A stretch of 55,435 bases of DNA from a bacterium (lineage in GTDB: Bacteria > Bacteroidota > Bacteroidia > Chitinophagales > Saprospiraceae), in NCBI GenBank assembly GCA_024742755.1, contig JANSXW010000026.1, positions 1-55,435 of the forward strand. Direction: 5' to 3'. Positions 9,004-18,063 of this stretch are shown in pieces. The first letter of the stretch is position 1; each line of letters begins with the position of its first letter. The notes beneath the pieces are model-generated. The model was not told the DNA's origin. It did not search any database and worked only from the letters and a program-made list of their open reading frames with translations. The position numbers were made by a program, and so were the translations under genes.

Positions 9004-10386
9004 ATGGACCCCGTTGACTCCCCAGACCAGGATAAGCTTAGCTACGAAGAACTGAGCCGGCTGTGTGCAGAACTGCAGGACCGGGTTACCCGTGGCATCA
9101 GTACGCAGCAACAGCTCATCTCCATTAAGAATGAACTGGATGAGGAGCTCAACCGCTTCAAAATCATACAGGATTTCAGCAAAGAAGGGCTCTTCCAGGA
9201 TTCGATAGAAGGTTTTGCAATGGTGGCAACGGAGTACTTCATTCAGGCTTTTCAGCAGCCCCACTGCTTATTCGCTGAATACCGGGACGACGGGGCGCTG
9301 CAGGTCATAGGCCAGTTTGGGTTCAACCATTCGGTTATCCCCTGTGTCTTGCCCCTGACATCCGGAGACTTGCCTGAACGGGAAGGCTTCCTGCTGGGAG
9401 AACATCCGGCTTTCAAAACCAAGCTGGCATTTCTGCAACTGGAGGATGCCCTTGTGGCTCCAATGTACCGCCCCGACAACTCCTTCTACGGCCTCGTCGT
9501 TGCCGGTCAGCAGAAAGCCGATCAGCGGTTTTACGATCCTATCAACCCCAAGGACCGGCACGCCTTCACGGTGATGGCCACTAAGGCCAGTTACCTGATG
9601 TATAATTTCCGGACCAATGAGCTGCTCAAACAGGAAATCAAGGAGCGCCGCCGCATGGAGCTCATGCTGGAAGCCAAAGCCAATGATTTGCTGCGCTCGA
9701 ATGCGGAGCTGGAGCAATTTGCCTACGTGGTTTCCCACGACCTCAAAGCGCCGCTGCGCAATGTACAGGGGTTTGCTGATTTGCTCAGGCGCGATCAGTC
9801 TGGCATCAGCCCGGCCAGCCGTGAGTACATCAACATGATCTGGGAGGAAGTAAAGCGGTTTAGCGACATCATTGATGCGTTACTTCGTTATGCCCGGGTT
9901 TCTACTTCCTCCATACAGGACATGAAGGAGGTGGACTTCCAGCAGCTGGTTTACAAAATTGAAGGGCAGCTGTCCCTCACTCTGCAACAGCGCAAAGCCC
10001 AACTTCAGTACCATAACCTGCCCACCATTCAGGCCAACTACCGGCAGATGCAGCAGCTCCTGCAGAACCTGATCATCAATGCCATCAAATTCACACCGGA
10101 AGGCCGCATGCCATTCATCCACCTGGAAGCAGAGCCTACGCAAAATGGGTACCGGTTTGCCGTCAAGGACAACGGGATTGGGCTCAGGTCGGCGGACCAG
10201 AAGCGCATTTTTGGTTTATTCCAGCGGGCCGACCGGGAGCAGCAGTTCGAGGGCAACGGGCTGGGGCTGAGTATTTGCAAAAAGATTGTGGAGCAGCACA
10301 AAGGCAAAATTTGGGTGGAATCCGTTGGGCCAGGTGAAGGAAGCACGTTCTTTTTCACCTTGCCATACAGACAGGCAGAAGAATAA
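9004..10386 (+). CDS. Cytoplasmic sensor histidine kinase, partner of FIST
   Basis: 460-residue kinase without transmembrane helices. Residues 1-55 are a polar coiled-coil-like segment, and about 60-205 a GAF-like domain. A short coiled coil (KERRRMELMLEAKANDLLRS) leads to the HisKA box FAYVVSHDLKAPLRN with phospho-acceptor His245. The HATPase_c domain shows NLIINAIKF (N box), KDNGIGL (G1) and GNGLGLSICKKIV (G2). All catalytic boxes look intact. It lies 4 bp after the FIST gene and presumably receives its signal. No response regulator is adjacent, so the output target must be encoded elsewhere. Confidence 0.93.
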   Translation: MDPVDSPDQDKLSYEELSRLCAELQDRVTRGISTQQQLISIKNELDEELNRFKIIQDFSKEGLFQDSIEGFAMVATEYFIQAFQQPHCLFAEYRDDGALQVIGQFGFNHSVIPCVLPLTSGDLPEREGFLLGEHPAFKTKLAFLQLEDALVAPMYRPDNSFYGLVVAGQQKADQRFYDPINPKDRHAFTVMATKASYLMYNFRTNELLKQEIKERRRMELMLEAKANDLLRSNAELEQFAYVVSHDLKAPLRNVQGFADLLRRDQSGISPASREYINMIWEEVKRFSDIIDALLRYARVSTSSIQDMKEVDFQQLVYKIEGQLSLTLQQRKAQLQYHNLPTIQANYRQMQQLLQNLIINAIKFTPEGRMPFIHLEAEPTQNGYRFAVKDNGIGLRSADQKRIFGLFQRADREQQFEGNGLGLSICKKIVEQHKGKIWVESVGPGEGSTFFFTLPYRQAEE

Positions 10387-10522
10387 TCCTCCGTTCCCAC
10401 TATCTTCTTACGCACGCTTCATTCTGGTTTTGAGGTGATTCACCAGCGCTTTATGGCTCTTGGCGGCAAAACGGTGGACTGGGGCATGACCCCCCCTTAG
10501 CTTTAAGGCAAAATCATAGTTT

Positions 10523-11533
10523 ATGCCACACTACAATTTGCATACCGTACTTGGTGCTTCCGGCGCAGTTGGCCGGACCGTTGTCGATGAGCTGCTCGAC
10601 CGGGGGCTTCCGGTCCGTGCCGTCAGCCGCTCCATGTACAGATCAGGAATAGCCACAATACCAGCAGATTTATTACAGGTGGAAGACGCCCACCGGGCCA
10701 TTCGCGGGTCTTCTCATGTCTACCTCTGCGTAGGCCTGCCCTATTCCGCAGAGGTTTGGAAACGGGACTGGCCGTTGCTCATGCGCAACGTCATCAATGC
10801 CTGTATAGCTAACCAGGCCCGGCTTATTTTCCTTGACAACGTATACATGTATGGCCCGGCTCCGCTTGATCAGCCTTTTGACGAATCCCATCCTCAACAG
10901 CCGGAAAGCGAGAAAGGGAAAGCCCGAAAAGCCACCCTTGACCTGCTGAAAAGCGCTATGGAAAAAGGAACAGTACAGGCTGTCATTGGGCGGGCGGCCG
11001 ACTTTTACGGGCCCTATGCCACCAACAGCATGCTTTATGTTTCCTTCCTGGAGCGTATGCTGAAAGGCAAGGCACCGCAGTTGCTTTCTCCACCCGATGT
11101 GCCCCACACCTACACAGATACAGTAGATGTTGGCCGGGCCCTGGTCACCCTGGCGCTTGCTGAAGACACCTACGGACAAGCCTGGCATCTGCCTGTAGGC
11201 CCACCGGTTACCATGCAGGAGATCACGGAAATGTACAACCGGCAGCTCGGTACTTTTCGCAAGGCTCGTATGATCCCATTCTGGCTGCAACGCCTGATCG
11301 GGATGTTCGTCCCGCCGCTGCGTGAAGTAAGGGAGATGAACTATCAGTTCCGCTACCCTTACGTGATGTCCGACCGGAAATTCCGGGAGCGGTTCCCGGA
11401 ATTTGAGGTAACGGCGTACGAGGAGGGATTGGAACGAATGGTGCAGGACTTTGGCACGCCAAAAACTTTGCACCGCAGCATTGCAGGGCAGGAAGTCGGG
11501 GGGGCAATAGCAGCAAAAATCGCTGAGCAGTAG
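10523..11533 (+). CDS. NAD(P)-dependent epimerase/NmrA-like atypical SDR
   Basis: 336-residue Rossmann protein. The nucleotide-binding loop is VLGASGAVGRTVV near residues 9-21 (GxxGxxG), followed by the acceptor-strand segment PVRAVSRS. The usual catalytic YxxxK is not obvious; instead DNVYMYGP occurs near residue 110. This fits atypical short-chain dehydrogenases of the NmrA/epimerase group, which act as sugar-nucleotide-like epimerases, quinone reductases or redox sensors. The residues PHTYTDTVDVGRALV match the C-terminal half of epimerases. It is cytoplasmic, with no operon partner closer than 44 bp. Confidence 0.85.
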   Translation: MPHYNLHTVLGASGAVGRTVVDELLDRGLPVRAVSRSMYRSGIATIPADLLQVEDAHRAIRGSSHVYLCVGLPYSAEVWKRDWPLLMRNVINACIANQARLIFLDNVYMYGPAPLDQPFDESHPQQPESEKGKARKATLDLLKSAMEKGTVQAVIGRAADFYGPYATNSMLYVSFLERMLKGKAPQLLSPPDVPHTYTDTVDVGRALVTLALAEDTYGQAWHLPVGPPVTMQEITEMYNRQLGTFRKARMIPFWLQRLIGMFVPPLREVREMNYQFRYPYVMSDRKFRERFPEFEVTAYEEGLERMVQDFGTPKTLHRSIAGQEVGGAIAAKIAEQ

Positions 11534-11577
11534 GCATTTAAATAAAAAATGGTTATTTTTATAAAAACCCTATTGCT

Positions 11578-13080
11578 ATGCGCGACCTCTTACTTCCTGC
11601 CTTGATCATCGCAGCCCTGTCTACCAACAGCTGCACACCAGACGATTCCTCATTGATGGAGCCTGGTAAAACCGTCCTCACTGGAACTGTAGTGCCCTAT
11701 GACCCCGCTAGTGACGTGGAAGCACTGGTGGTGTCTTACAATGACCTGAGCTCCGGGGAGACGGTCCGGCACCGGTGCCCTATCGACAGTATGGGGCGCT
11801 TTAGGCTGGAGTTAGAATTACCACATACCATTGAAGCTTTCATCGGAGCCCGGGAGTATCACCATGTTTTATTGATTCCTAACGAACACATAGCGTTGGT
11901 TTACCGTGGCCAGGATGGGTTGGTGGTAAGCGGGAGTGCAATCACGGAGGAGTTGCATCAGCAACTGCAGGCTTACATAGAAGCCGATGAAGCAAATGGC
12001 CAGGCTGGTTTATATACGAATGAAATGCAGGCTCTTGAAACGGATACCTTTTTACAGGCCTTACAAACCATTCGGGAACGGAGAACAGCCTTCCTTGAGA
12101 CCTACCAAGAGGAGAACGAGCTGCACCCTTTTTTATATCAGTGGGCGCAGAATGACATCTACTTCAAGTACCTGAGGCAGAAGCTGAGCTATCGGTTGTT
12201 TAAACCTTTGAGCCAGGATATACAGCCCTCTACCGTGGCATTCCCACCCCAATACGCAGCAGAATTAGACAATTTCGATTACCATCCCAGCTATGAGGCC
12301 AATATGTATTACCACCGCTTTCTGAATATGCATTACCAATATTATCTAACAGAGACTCAACATCAATCATCCCACTTCAATGAAATCAGGGGCGATGTGA
12401 AAGCTGTCAAGCGGTACTTACTCGAAGCTGCCCTTGCAACCGAAAACCGAACCCTGCGCGAAGCTCTGCTAATCCGGGCCCTGTACAGCCTGGCAGAGTC
12501 TACTTATATTAAAGATGCTGACCGGTTGGCACTATACGAAGAATACAAAGCGCATATTACCCACGAGGGCCTCCTCAAAGATTTAGAAGCGCTCTACGAG
12601 CCTTATACCAATTCAGAAATAGCGCCCACCAATAACGATGGCCAAAGTATAGACCTGGCCTCAGAAGACCTGAAGCAGTTGCTGCAGCCCTATCAGGAAA
12701 AGTACATCTATTTGGTCAGTTGGGGTACCTGGTGCGGCCCCTGCATGAAGGAGATCCCGCACTACAATGCCTTTATGGCCAAAATGGATACCAGCCGGGT
12801 CCAACCGCTGTTCCTGGCTTCCCGATCGCCGGAGCCGAGGTGGAGGTCCGTCATTGCAGCGCACGACCTGGGCGGAGCGCACCACTTGCTCACCGCCCGT
12901 CAGACCGAACAGCTTTGCGGCGAACTGAAGCTATGCGGCTTCCCCAGCCATGCCCTCATCCCACCGGGTTCAACAGAATTGGAAGTCGTAGGCGGCCCCA
13001 TCGACTACGACCTCAGCGTCAATGAGGCGCTGCTGCAAAAAATGGGGGGACTGGGGCTGCTGGTGAATACAGACAAGTAG
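11578..13080 (+). CDS. TlpA-like thioredoxin-domain lipoprotein
   Basis: 500-residue lipoprotein. The N-terminus (MRDLLLPALIIAALSTNSC) ends in a lipobox with Cys19. Residues 30-110 form a beta-rich DUF4369-like region, about 110-350 is helical, and the C-terminal thioredoxin domain carries WGTWCGPC with Cys386 and Cys389. This arrangement is typical of Bacteroidota TlpA/ResA-like disulfide reductases on the periplasmic face of a membrane. Its substrate is unknown. The CxxC is intact, and the domain ends normally. It converges on the AAA ATPase gene with only 20 bp between stops and no terminator visible. Confidence 0.88.
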   Translation: MRDLLLPALIIAALSTNSCTPDDSSLMEPGKTVLTGTVVPYDPASDVEALVVSYNDLSSGETVRHRCPIDSMGRFRLELELPHTIEAFIGAREYHHVLLIPNEHIALVYRGQDGLVVSGSAITEELHQQLQAYIEADEANGQAGLYTNEMQALETDTFLQALQTIRERRTAFLETYQEENELHPFLYQWAQNDIYFKYLRQKLSYRLFKPLSQDIQPSTVAFPPQYAAELDNFDYHPSYEANMYYHRFLNMHYQYYLTETQHQSSHFNEIRGDVKAVKRYLLEAALATENRTLREALLIRALYSLAESTYIKDADRLALYEEYKAHITHEGLLKDLEALYEPYTNSEIAPTNNDGQSIDLASEDLKQLLQPYQEKYIYLVSWGTWCGPCMKEIPHYNAFMAKMDTSRVQPLFLASRSPEPRWRSVIAAHDLGGAHHLLTARQTEQLCGELKLCGFPSHALIPPGSTELEVVGGPIDYDLSVNEALLQKMGGLGLLVNTDK

Positions 13081-13100
13081 CAGCGTACGCCCCGGTTGGG

Positions 13101-14231
13101 CTACACCACAAAGTTTAGAAAGTTGTCCTGGTCTACGGTGTCGTAGGTGGCTTGGGGGTAGGTTTCCAGCCAAGCTTTGGGCGGGCGCCGCTTTTTGGGC
13201 TTCCATTTGAACTCATAGCCATGCAAGCGCCCATTCCGCTCTTCCACATAGTCGAGCTCAGCGCCTGTATGGGTGCGCCAGAAATGCGTGCGCCCGTAAA
13301 GCTGGTCATAGGCAATTTTCTTCATGCGTTCTGCAACCAGGAAGTTTCCCCACAGTGCCCCCACATCTTGCCTTGCAGTCAACGGGTTGAAATTTTCAAC
13401 AAGGACATTTCTTACACCGAGATCGAAGAAGAAGATTTTCTTTTTCTTCGTGATCTCCTTGCGTAAATTTCGGCTAAACCCACTAAGCCTAAACAAGATG
13501 AAGCCCTTTTCCAACAAGTCGATATACCGGTCTACGGTAGGCTGACTAAGCCCCAGGGATTTGGCTAACTCGTGAATGGACACTTCTGAGCCAATTTGCA
13601 GTGCGAGCAACTGTAATAAGCGGTAAATCTTATCTGAATGCTGCACGCCGGACAACTCAAGGACATCTTTGTAGAGATAAGCAGAAGCCAGTTCTCTCAG
13701 GTGGGCAATTTTTTCGTCTGCTCCCTGAATATTCAATACTTCCGGGTACATGCCGTACAGCATATACTGTTCAAGCTTTGCTTTGAGTTCCAAGGGGGTA
13801 TTCCCTTCTGAAAGTTCTTGCACCGCAATAGGGTAAAGCTTGAAAGTACGCGTACGCCCGGTCAGGGGTTCTTTGGTTTGATTGGCAAGTTCGAATGCCG
13901 ACGACCCGGTGGCGATAATTTTCAGCTCTGGCAAACTGTCATGCAGGATTTTGAGATTGATGCCAATATCTGTGATATTCTGTGCCTCATCAATAAACAG
14001 TAATTCGTTTTTGCCAATCAGTTCTTTCATAAGCTCCAGGTTCCGGCTTGAGAGTGCCCGCTGATATTGCTGCAAATCTGCATTAACGTAAAGCGACCGG
14101 TATGGAAGCCCTTTAAGCAGTTGCCGGACTAAGGTCGTTTTGCCCACCTGCCTTGCTCCATAGATGATTACTATTTTGTTCTGCTGTTGCAGGGCCTTTG
14201 CTAAATCATTTTGAATACTTCTCTGTATCAA
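13101..14231 (-). CDS. DUF4143-family AAA ATPase
   Basis: P-loop ATPase with Walker A GARQVGKTT close to the N-terminus, Walker B ELLFIDEAQ, a winged-helix segment in the middle (SIHELAKSLGLSQPTVDRYIDLLEKGFIL), and the C-terminal DUF4143 nuclease-like domain ending FEWKPK-type residues. Function is unknown; such genes are frequent, mobile and accessory in this phylum. Start choice: a TTG at 14231 gives MIQRSIQNDLAKAL, where family members usually begin, and leaves a pair of 21-bp repeats in the promoter. An ATG at 14306 (75 bp further out) and an open frame up to 14363 are alternatives, but they would make a repeat coding. Confidence 0.85.
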   Translation of the reverse strand: MIQRSIQNDLAKALQQQNKIVIIYGARQVGKTTLVRQLLKGLPYRSLYVNADLQQYQRALSSRNLELMKELIGKNELLFIDEAQNITDIGINLKILHDSLPELKIIATGSSAFELANQTKEPLTGRTRTFKLYPIAVQELSEGNTPLELKAKLEQYMLYGMYPEVLNIQGADEKIAHLRELASAYLYKDVLELSGVQHSDKIYRLLQLLALQIGSEVSIHELAKSLGLSQPTVDRYIDLLEKGFILFRLSGFSRNLRKEITKKKKIFFFDLGVRNVLVENFNPLTARQDVGALWGNFLVAERMKKIAYDQLYGRTHFWRTHTGAELDYVEERNGRLHGYEFKWKPKKRRPPKAWLETYPQATYDTVDQDNFLNFVV

Positions 14232-14279
14232 TGCCTGTAATTTTTGTCTGTCAACCGGATTTACCCGCCTTAATTTAAT

Positions 14280-14332
14280 GAAATAACGCGATTTTATAAA
14301 GCCCATTTTAAGAAATAACGCGATTTTGTAAA
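14280..14332. repeat. Two 21-bp direct repeats upstream of the AAA ATPase
   Basis: GAAATAACGCGATTTT followed by (A/G)TAAA occurs at 14280-14300 and 14312-14332, with one mismatch and a period of 32 bp (about three helix turns). The centre is the near-palindrome ATAACGCGATTT. Their spacing and position just upstream of the probable start suggest protein-binding iterons, perhaps autoregulatory. Confidence 0.6.
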
Positions 14333-14542
14333 ATATCCCACTATTTCCAAACCCTGACAACACAAAGTGCAGTACCTATTGCAAGGTTTACCGGGCTAAC
14401 TTCGCACTACTTATTTCAAACAAACCTTCGTCTTATGGCGCTGCCAAATATCACCAAATAAATTAAACTATATTTCAACAGAAAGACAAAAGGCTAAAAT
14501 CAAAAACCACAAATAAATGATAAACAATATTTTATCCACTAA
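14333..14542. other. AT-rich intergenic DNA, no gene supported
   Basis: The gap between the AAA ATPase and the antirepressor-like gene is clearly richer in A+T than the flanking genes. It contains no ORF with a recognisable product; a 62-codon minus-strand frame (14468-14656) is low-complexity and crosses the neighbour's start. The promoters of both divergent genes must lie here. Confidence 0.5.
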
Positions 14543-14543
14543 A

Positions 14544-14638
14544 ATACGTAACACAACAAAAAAGTGAAAAATAATTTGTTTAAAAACTTGACAAATAAAA
14601 ACATTTCGTGCATTTTTGTATACGTAATCAGATACGTA
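14544..14638. promoter_or_regulatory. Three ATACGTA sites before the antirepressor-like gene
   Basis: ATACGTA occurs at 14544-14550, 14620-14626 and 14632-14638, each containing the palindrome TACGTA. The last two are 12 bp apart and end 5 bp before the start codon, where a bound protein would block transcription or ribosome entry. A TTGACA lies at 14588-14593. This looks like an autoregulatory operator set, though that is inferred from position only. Confidence 0.45.
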
Positions 14639-14642
14639 GCAT

Positions 14643-15458
14643 ATGGACTTGCCCATTTACATCAGCAAAAAAGGAACGAAAGTAGTAGCCGCTACTGAAT
14701 TGCATCAGGCGCTGCAGCTCACCGACCACCACTACGCGACCAATGTGAAGCGGTGGATTACGGACATCTACGAGTTCCGGGATGACATCCGCCGGCCTGA
14801 GAAGCTTCGCGACTTCGCCAACCGGAAGACCAAGAGCAATCCGATTTTAAAGGATTATTACCTGACTGTAGAGCTTGCCAAGCTCATCTGCCTGTCGTCC
14901 AAAAGCAAGGTCAAGCTGAAGTATGCCAAACTGCTGTCGCATACCGAAACGGAAGAAGCCGAGTCCAACACAGCCCGGCTCAACGAAGAGGATGTAATGA
15001 AGGTACTGGAACTGACCAAGGCGATGAGCATGGTTTCCTGTCAGGAAGCAGCAGAAAAGAGCCACCTTAAAGTGTATGAAGCCCGCAACGGCGGTCAGAC
15101 CGCCAACTGGTGGAAATACCGCGCTGAGGTGCTGGGCTATTCGGCCACGGGATTGAGGCGCAAGCTGATGGCGATGGGCAAACCTGCTCAGGGCAAAACG
15201 CAGCGGCAAATGCTGTTGCAAATTGATGCTTATGAGCTGATCCGCACGGCCGTTATCGATCAGTTCATGGCGATGGGCAAGACGAAGACTTTTGCCTGTA
15301 GCATGGGCGATTTGGCGAAGCGTTTTGCCAAAGAGCTGCGCATCGAAGTGCAGGACGACCGCGAGGGTATGGCTTCGCTTTTCGCCCCGCGTGCTAATGA
15401 CCGCCTGGTTCGGGAAATCCGAAGCTTCGAGCCCAAAGTATCAGCTATGACAGCATAG
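14643..15458 (+). CDS. AntA/AntB antirepressor-like protein
   Basis: 271-residue protein. Residues 1-95 resemble the AntA/AntB domain of phage antirepressors: TKVVAATELHQALQL, a Trp-containing helix (KRWITDIYEF), then KDYYLTVELAKLICL. About residues 115-230 are helical and carry two KLMAMGK/FMAMGK segments. The C-terminal part, with DLAKRFAKELRIEV and RLVREIRSFEPK, is unassigned. Phage antirepressors bind DNA or repressors, so a DNA-binding regulatory role is likely. No phage structural genes are nearby, so it is either a domesticated or a stand-alone accessory gene. Three ATACGTA sites precede it. Confidence 0.7.
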   Translation: MDLPIYISKKGTKVVAATELHQALQLTDHHYATNVKRWITDIYEFRDDIRRPEKLRDFANRKTKSNPILKDYYLTVELAKLICLSSKSKVKLKYAKLLSHTETEEAESNTARLNEEDVMKVLELTKAMSMVSCQEAAEKSHLKVYEARNGGQTANWWKYRAEVLGYSATGLRRKLMAMGKPAQGKTQRQMLLQIDAYELIRTAVIDQFMAMGKTKTFACSMGDLAKRFAKELRIEVQDDREGMASLFAPRANDRLVREIRSFEPKVSAMTA

Positions 15459-15737
15459 TGGCTTTCAGGTTCAATGTGTGATTATCCCCATCAGAAAACG
15501 TCGATGTTTCCAAGTTTTAGTTTGAAAATATTTCATAGGCACCACGCAAGAGCGCCTTGCGAAGCACTATAAACAACTTGTTCGTTTTGTTTGACCCATA
15601 ACTGTTTTAGTCAAATCAATACCATTACCGCTGCTGATTTTTAGTTTGCTGGCCATTTCGTGCAGAGCATATCCAAAAGGGGGGGTACCACCCGGCGCGA
15701 GTTCACCCGGCTTTTTCAGAAGATTAGCGGTTAGATG
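15459..15737. other. Intergenic region, no supported gene
   Basis: About 280 bp follow the antirepressor-like gene. A minus-strand frame here (15567-15755, 62 codons) would run through the terminator hairpin and shows no family, so it is not called. A small inverted repeat (CGCAAG, AGCGC, CTTGCG) lies near 15547-15563. The stretch could be a long 3' UTR or decayed DNA. Confidence 0.4.
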
Positions 15738-15774
15738 CCCCACCTCCGTTCCCATTGAGGTGGGGTGTTTTTTT
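15738..15774 (+). terminator. Strong plus-strand terminator
   Basis: A 9-bp GC-rich stem (CCCCACCTC, 15738-15746; GAGGTGGGG, 15757-15765) is followed by TGTTTTTTT. It lies 280 bp downstream of the antirepressor-like gene and touches the stop codon of the converging mutase gene. Confidence 0.85.
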
Positions 15775-17917
15775 ATACAGCAGCCTCCTCTACCCCCTCA
15801 ATCAACACCTGCAAAATTTGCGAGGCCGCCTTGGCGATCTTAGTACCAGGACCGAATACGCCCACAACCCCCTGATCGTATAAATACTGGTAGTCCTGAG
15901 CGGGGATGACACCACCCACCACAACCATGATATCTTCGCGGCCGATGGCCTCCAAAGCTTTGATGGTAGCCGGGACGAGCGTCTTATGGCCTGCAGCCAG
16001 AGAAGAGATGCCCAAAATATGCACATCGTTCTCTGCAGCCTGACGGGCAGCTTCTTCCGGCGTCTGGAAGAGGGGGCCAATGTCGACGTCAAAGCCCAGG
16101 TCAGCAAAGCTGGTTGCAATCACCTTTGCCCCACGGTCGTGGCCGTCCTGCCCCAACTTCGCTACCATAATACGGGGGCGGCGGCCTTCTAACTCCGCAA
16201 AACGATTGGCCAGCTCATGTGCCATTTTGAATTCCTGATCGGTCTTGATTTCACTGGAGTATACCCCGGACACCGACTTGGTCTGTGCCACGAAACGGCC
16301 AAAATGGCGCTCCATCGCATCTGAAATTTCACCAAGAGTAGCCCGGACCCGCGCAGCGTCCACTGCTTTGTCCAAAAGGTTGCCCTCCCCGGTGCGCGCA
16401 CATTCGTATACAGCCTCCAGTGCTTTTTGAACCGCACCTTCATCACGCCTGGCTTTCACCTCATTGATACGGCGGATTTGGGATTCCCGCACAGCGGTAT
16501 TGTCCACTTCCAGAATATCGATGGGGTCTTCCGCATCCAGGCGGAAAATATTGACGCCTACGATTTGGTCTTTACCGCTATCAATGCGGGCCTGTTTGCG
16601 GGCAGCCGCTTCTTCGATACGGAGTTTAGGCAGGCCCTCTTCAATGGCTTTGGCCATGCCGCCCAGTTCTTCGACCTCCTCAATCAGTTTCCAGGCACGG
16701 GTAACCAACTCATTGGTCAGATACTCTACGTAGTGGGAGCCAGCCCAGGGGTCGACGGCCTTGGTGATATCCGATTCTTTCTGGAGGTAGATCTGGGTAT
16801 CGCGGGCAATCTTGGCAGAGAAATCCGTGGGCAGCGCAATGGCTTCATCCAGGCTATTGGTGTGCAGGGACTGTGTGCCGCCCAGCGTAGCCGCCAGCGC
16901 TTCGATGGCTGTGCGCCCGACGTTGTTGAAAGGGTCCTGCTCGGTAAGGCTCCAACCGGAAGTCTGACTGTGTGTGCGCAGCGCCATTGACTTGGGGTTC
17001 TCCGGATTGAATTGCTTCACAATTTTAGCCCAAAGCATACGGCCGGCCCGCATCTTGGCAATTTCCATAAAGTGGTTCATGCCAATGCCCCAGAAAAAGG
17101 ACAGGCGGGGCGCGAAGTCATCAATCTTCAAGCCAGCCTGCAAACCGGCGCGGATGTACTGCAGCCCGTCGCCGAGCGTATAGGCCAGCTCGATATCAGC
17201 CGTTGCCCCGGCTTCATGCATGTGGTACCCGCTGATGCTGATCGAATTGAAGCGGGGCATATGCTTAGCCGTATACTCAAAGATATCCGCAATGATGCGC
17301 ATGGAAGGCAATGGCGGATAGATGTAGGTATTGCGCACCATGAACTCTTTGAGGATGTCATTCTGAATGGTACCGCTCAACTGCTCCGGCTTCACCCCCT
17401 GTTCTTCGGCTGCGATGATGTAGAAAGCCATGACCGGGATCACCGCCCCGTTCATCGTCATGGAAACCGACATTTTATCCAGTGGAATTTGATCGAAAAG
17501 GACCTTCATATCCTCTACGGAATCGATGGCCACGCCCGCTTTCCCCACATCGCCACTTACGCGCTCGTGGTCAGAATCGTACCCCCGGTGAGTGGCCAGG
17601 TCAAAGGCCACCGATAAGCCTTTCTGCCCCTGCTCCAGGTTACGGCGATAGAAGGCATTGCTTTCCTCGGCCGTAGAGAAACCAGCATACTGCCGGATCG
17701 TCCACGGGCGAACGGCATACATGGAGCTGTACGGCCCCCGGAGGTAAGGCGGGAGCCCCGCCGCGTACGCCAAATGCTTTAAATCTTTGGAATAATCAGG
17801 AGTAACCGAGGGCGGCACTTCAATTTTCTCAGGCGTTTCCCAGGCTTCTCCCTCAGGAATCTGATCAGTGAGAAGGTCCAAGTCCAGTTCGAGCTTGCTA
17901 TAATCCGGCCGTGGCAT
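15773..17917 (-). CDS. mutB: Methylmalonyl-CoA mutase, large (catalytic) subunit
   Basis: 714-residue adenosylcobalamin-dependent mutase that interconverts methylmalonyl-CoA and succinyl-CoA in propionate metabolism. The N-terminal TIM barrel carries [30 protein letters not shown] and the [12 protein letters not shown] segment. The C-terminal B12 domain has the GQDGHDRG motif, with the cobalt-ligating His at about 593. The ATG at 17917 ([14 protein letters not shown]) is chosen; an upstream open stretch of 36 codons is hydrophobic and not family-like. The usual small-subunit gene is not adjacent, so its partner must be elsewhere, unless the protein acts alone. Confidence 0.96.
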   Translation of the reverse strand: MPRPDYSKLELDLDLLTDQIPEGEAWETPEKIEVPPSVTPDYSKDLKHLAYAAGLPPYLRGPYSSMYAVRPWTIRQYAGFSTAEESNAFYRRNLEQGQKGLSVAFDLATHRGYDSDHERVSGDVGKAGVAIDSVEDMKVLFDQIPLDKMSVSMTMNGAVIPVMAFYIIAAEEQGVKPEQLSGTIQNDILKEFMVRNTYIYPPLPSMRIIADIFEYTAKHMPRFNSISISGYHMHEAGATADIELAYTLGDGLQYIRAGLQAGLKIDDFAPRLSFFWGIGMNHFMEIAKMRAGRMLWAKIVKQFNPENPKSMALRTHSQTSGWSLTEQDPFNNVGRTAIEALAATLGGTQSLHTNSLDEAIALPTDFSAKIARDTQIYLQKESDITKAVDPWAGSHYVEYLTNELVTRAWKLIEEVEELGGMAKAIEEGLPKLRIEEAAARKQARIDSGKDQIVGVNIFRLDAEDPIDILEVDNTAVRESQIRRINEVKARRDEGAVQKALEAVYECARTGEGNLLDKAVDAARVRATLGEISDAMERHFGRFVAQTKSVSGVYSSEIKTDQEFKMAHELANRFAELEGRRPRIMVAKLGQDGHDRGAKVIATSFADLGFDVDIGPLFQTPEEAARQAAENDVHILGISSLAAGHKTLVPATIKALEAIGREDIMVVVGGVIPAQDYQYLYDQGVVGVFGPGTKIAKAASQILQVLIEGVEEAAV

Positions 17918-18063
17918 AATAGGTGGCTTTTGATACAGCTCCAAATATAAGAAACCGCAGATTAGGACTCGAATGATAATTGTCAGGCTATGCCAAAAAA
18001 GAGCAGGGCCCAAACTCCAGGCCACTGCTCCGTCGAAAAACTACCAGTAACGCTTAACCTGCC

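Noticed and set aside
14468..14656. 62-codon minus-strand frame
   Set aside because: It is low-complexity, AT-driven, and overlaps the start of the antirepressor-like gene.
15567..15755. 62-codon minus-strand frame
   Set aside because: It would run through a strong terminator and shows no family similarity.
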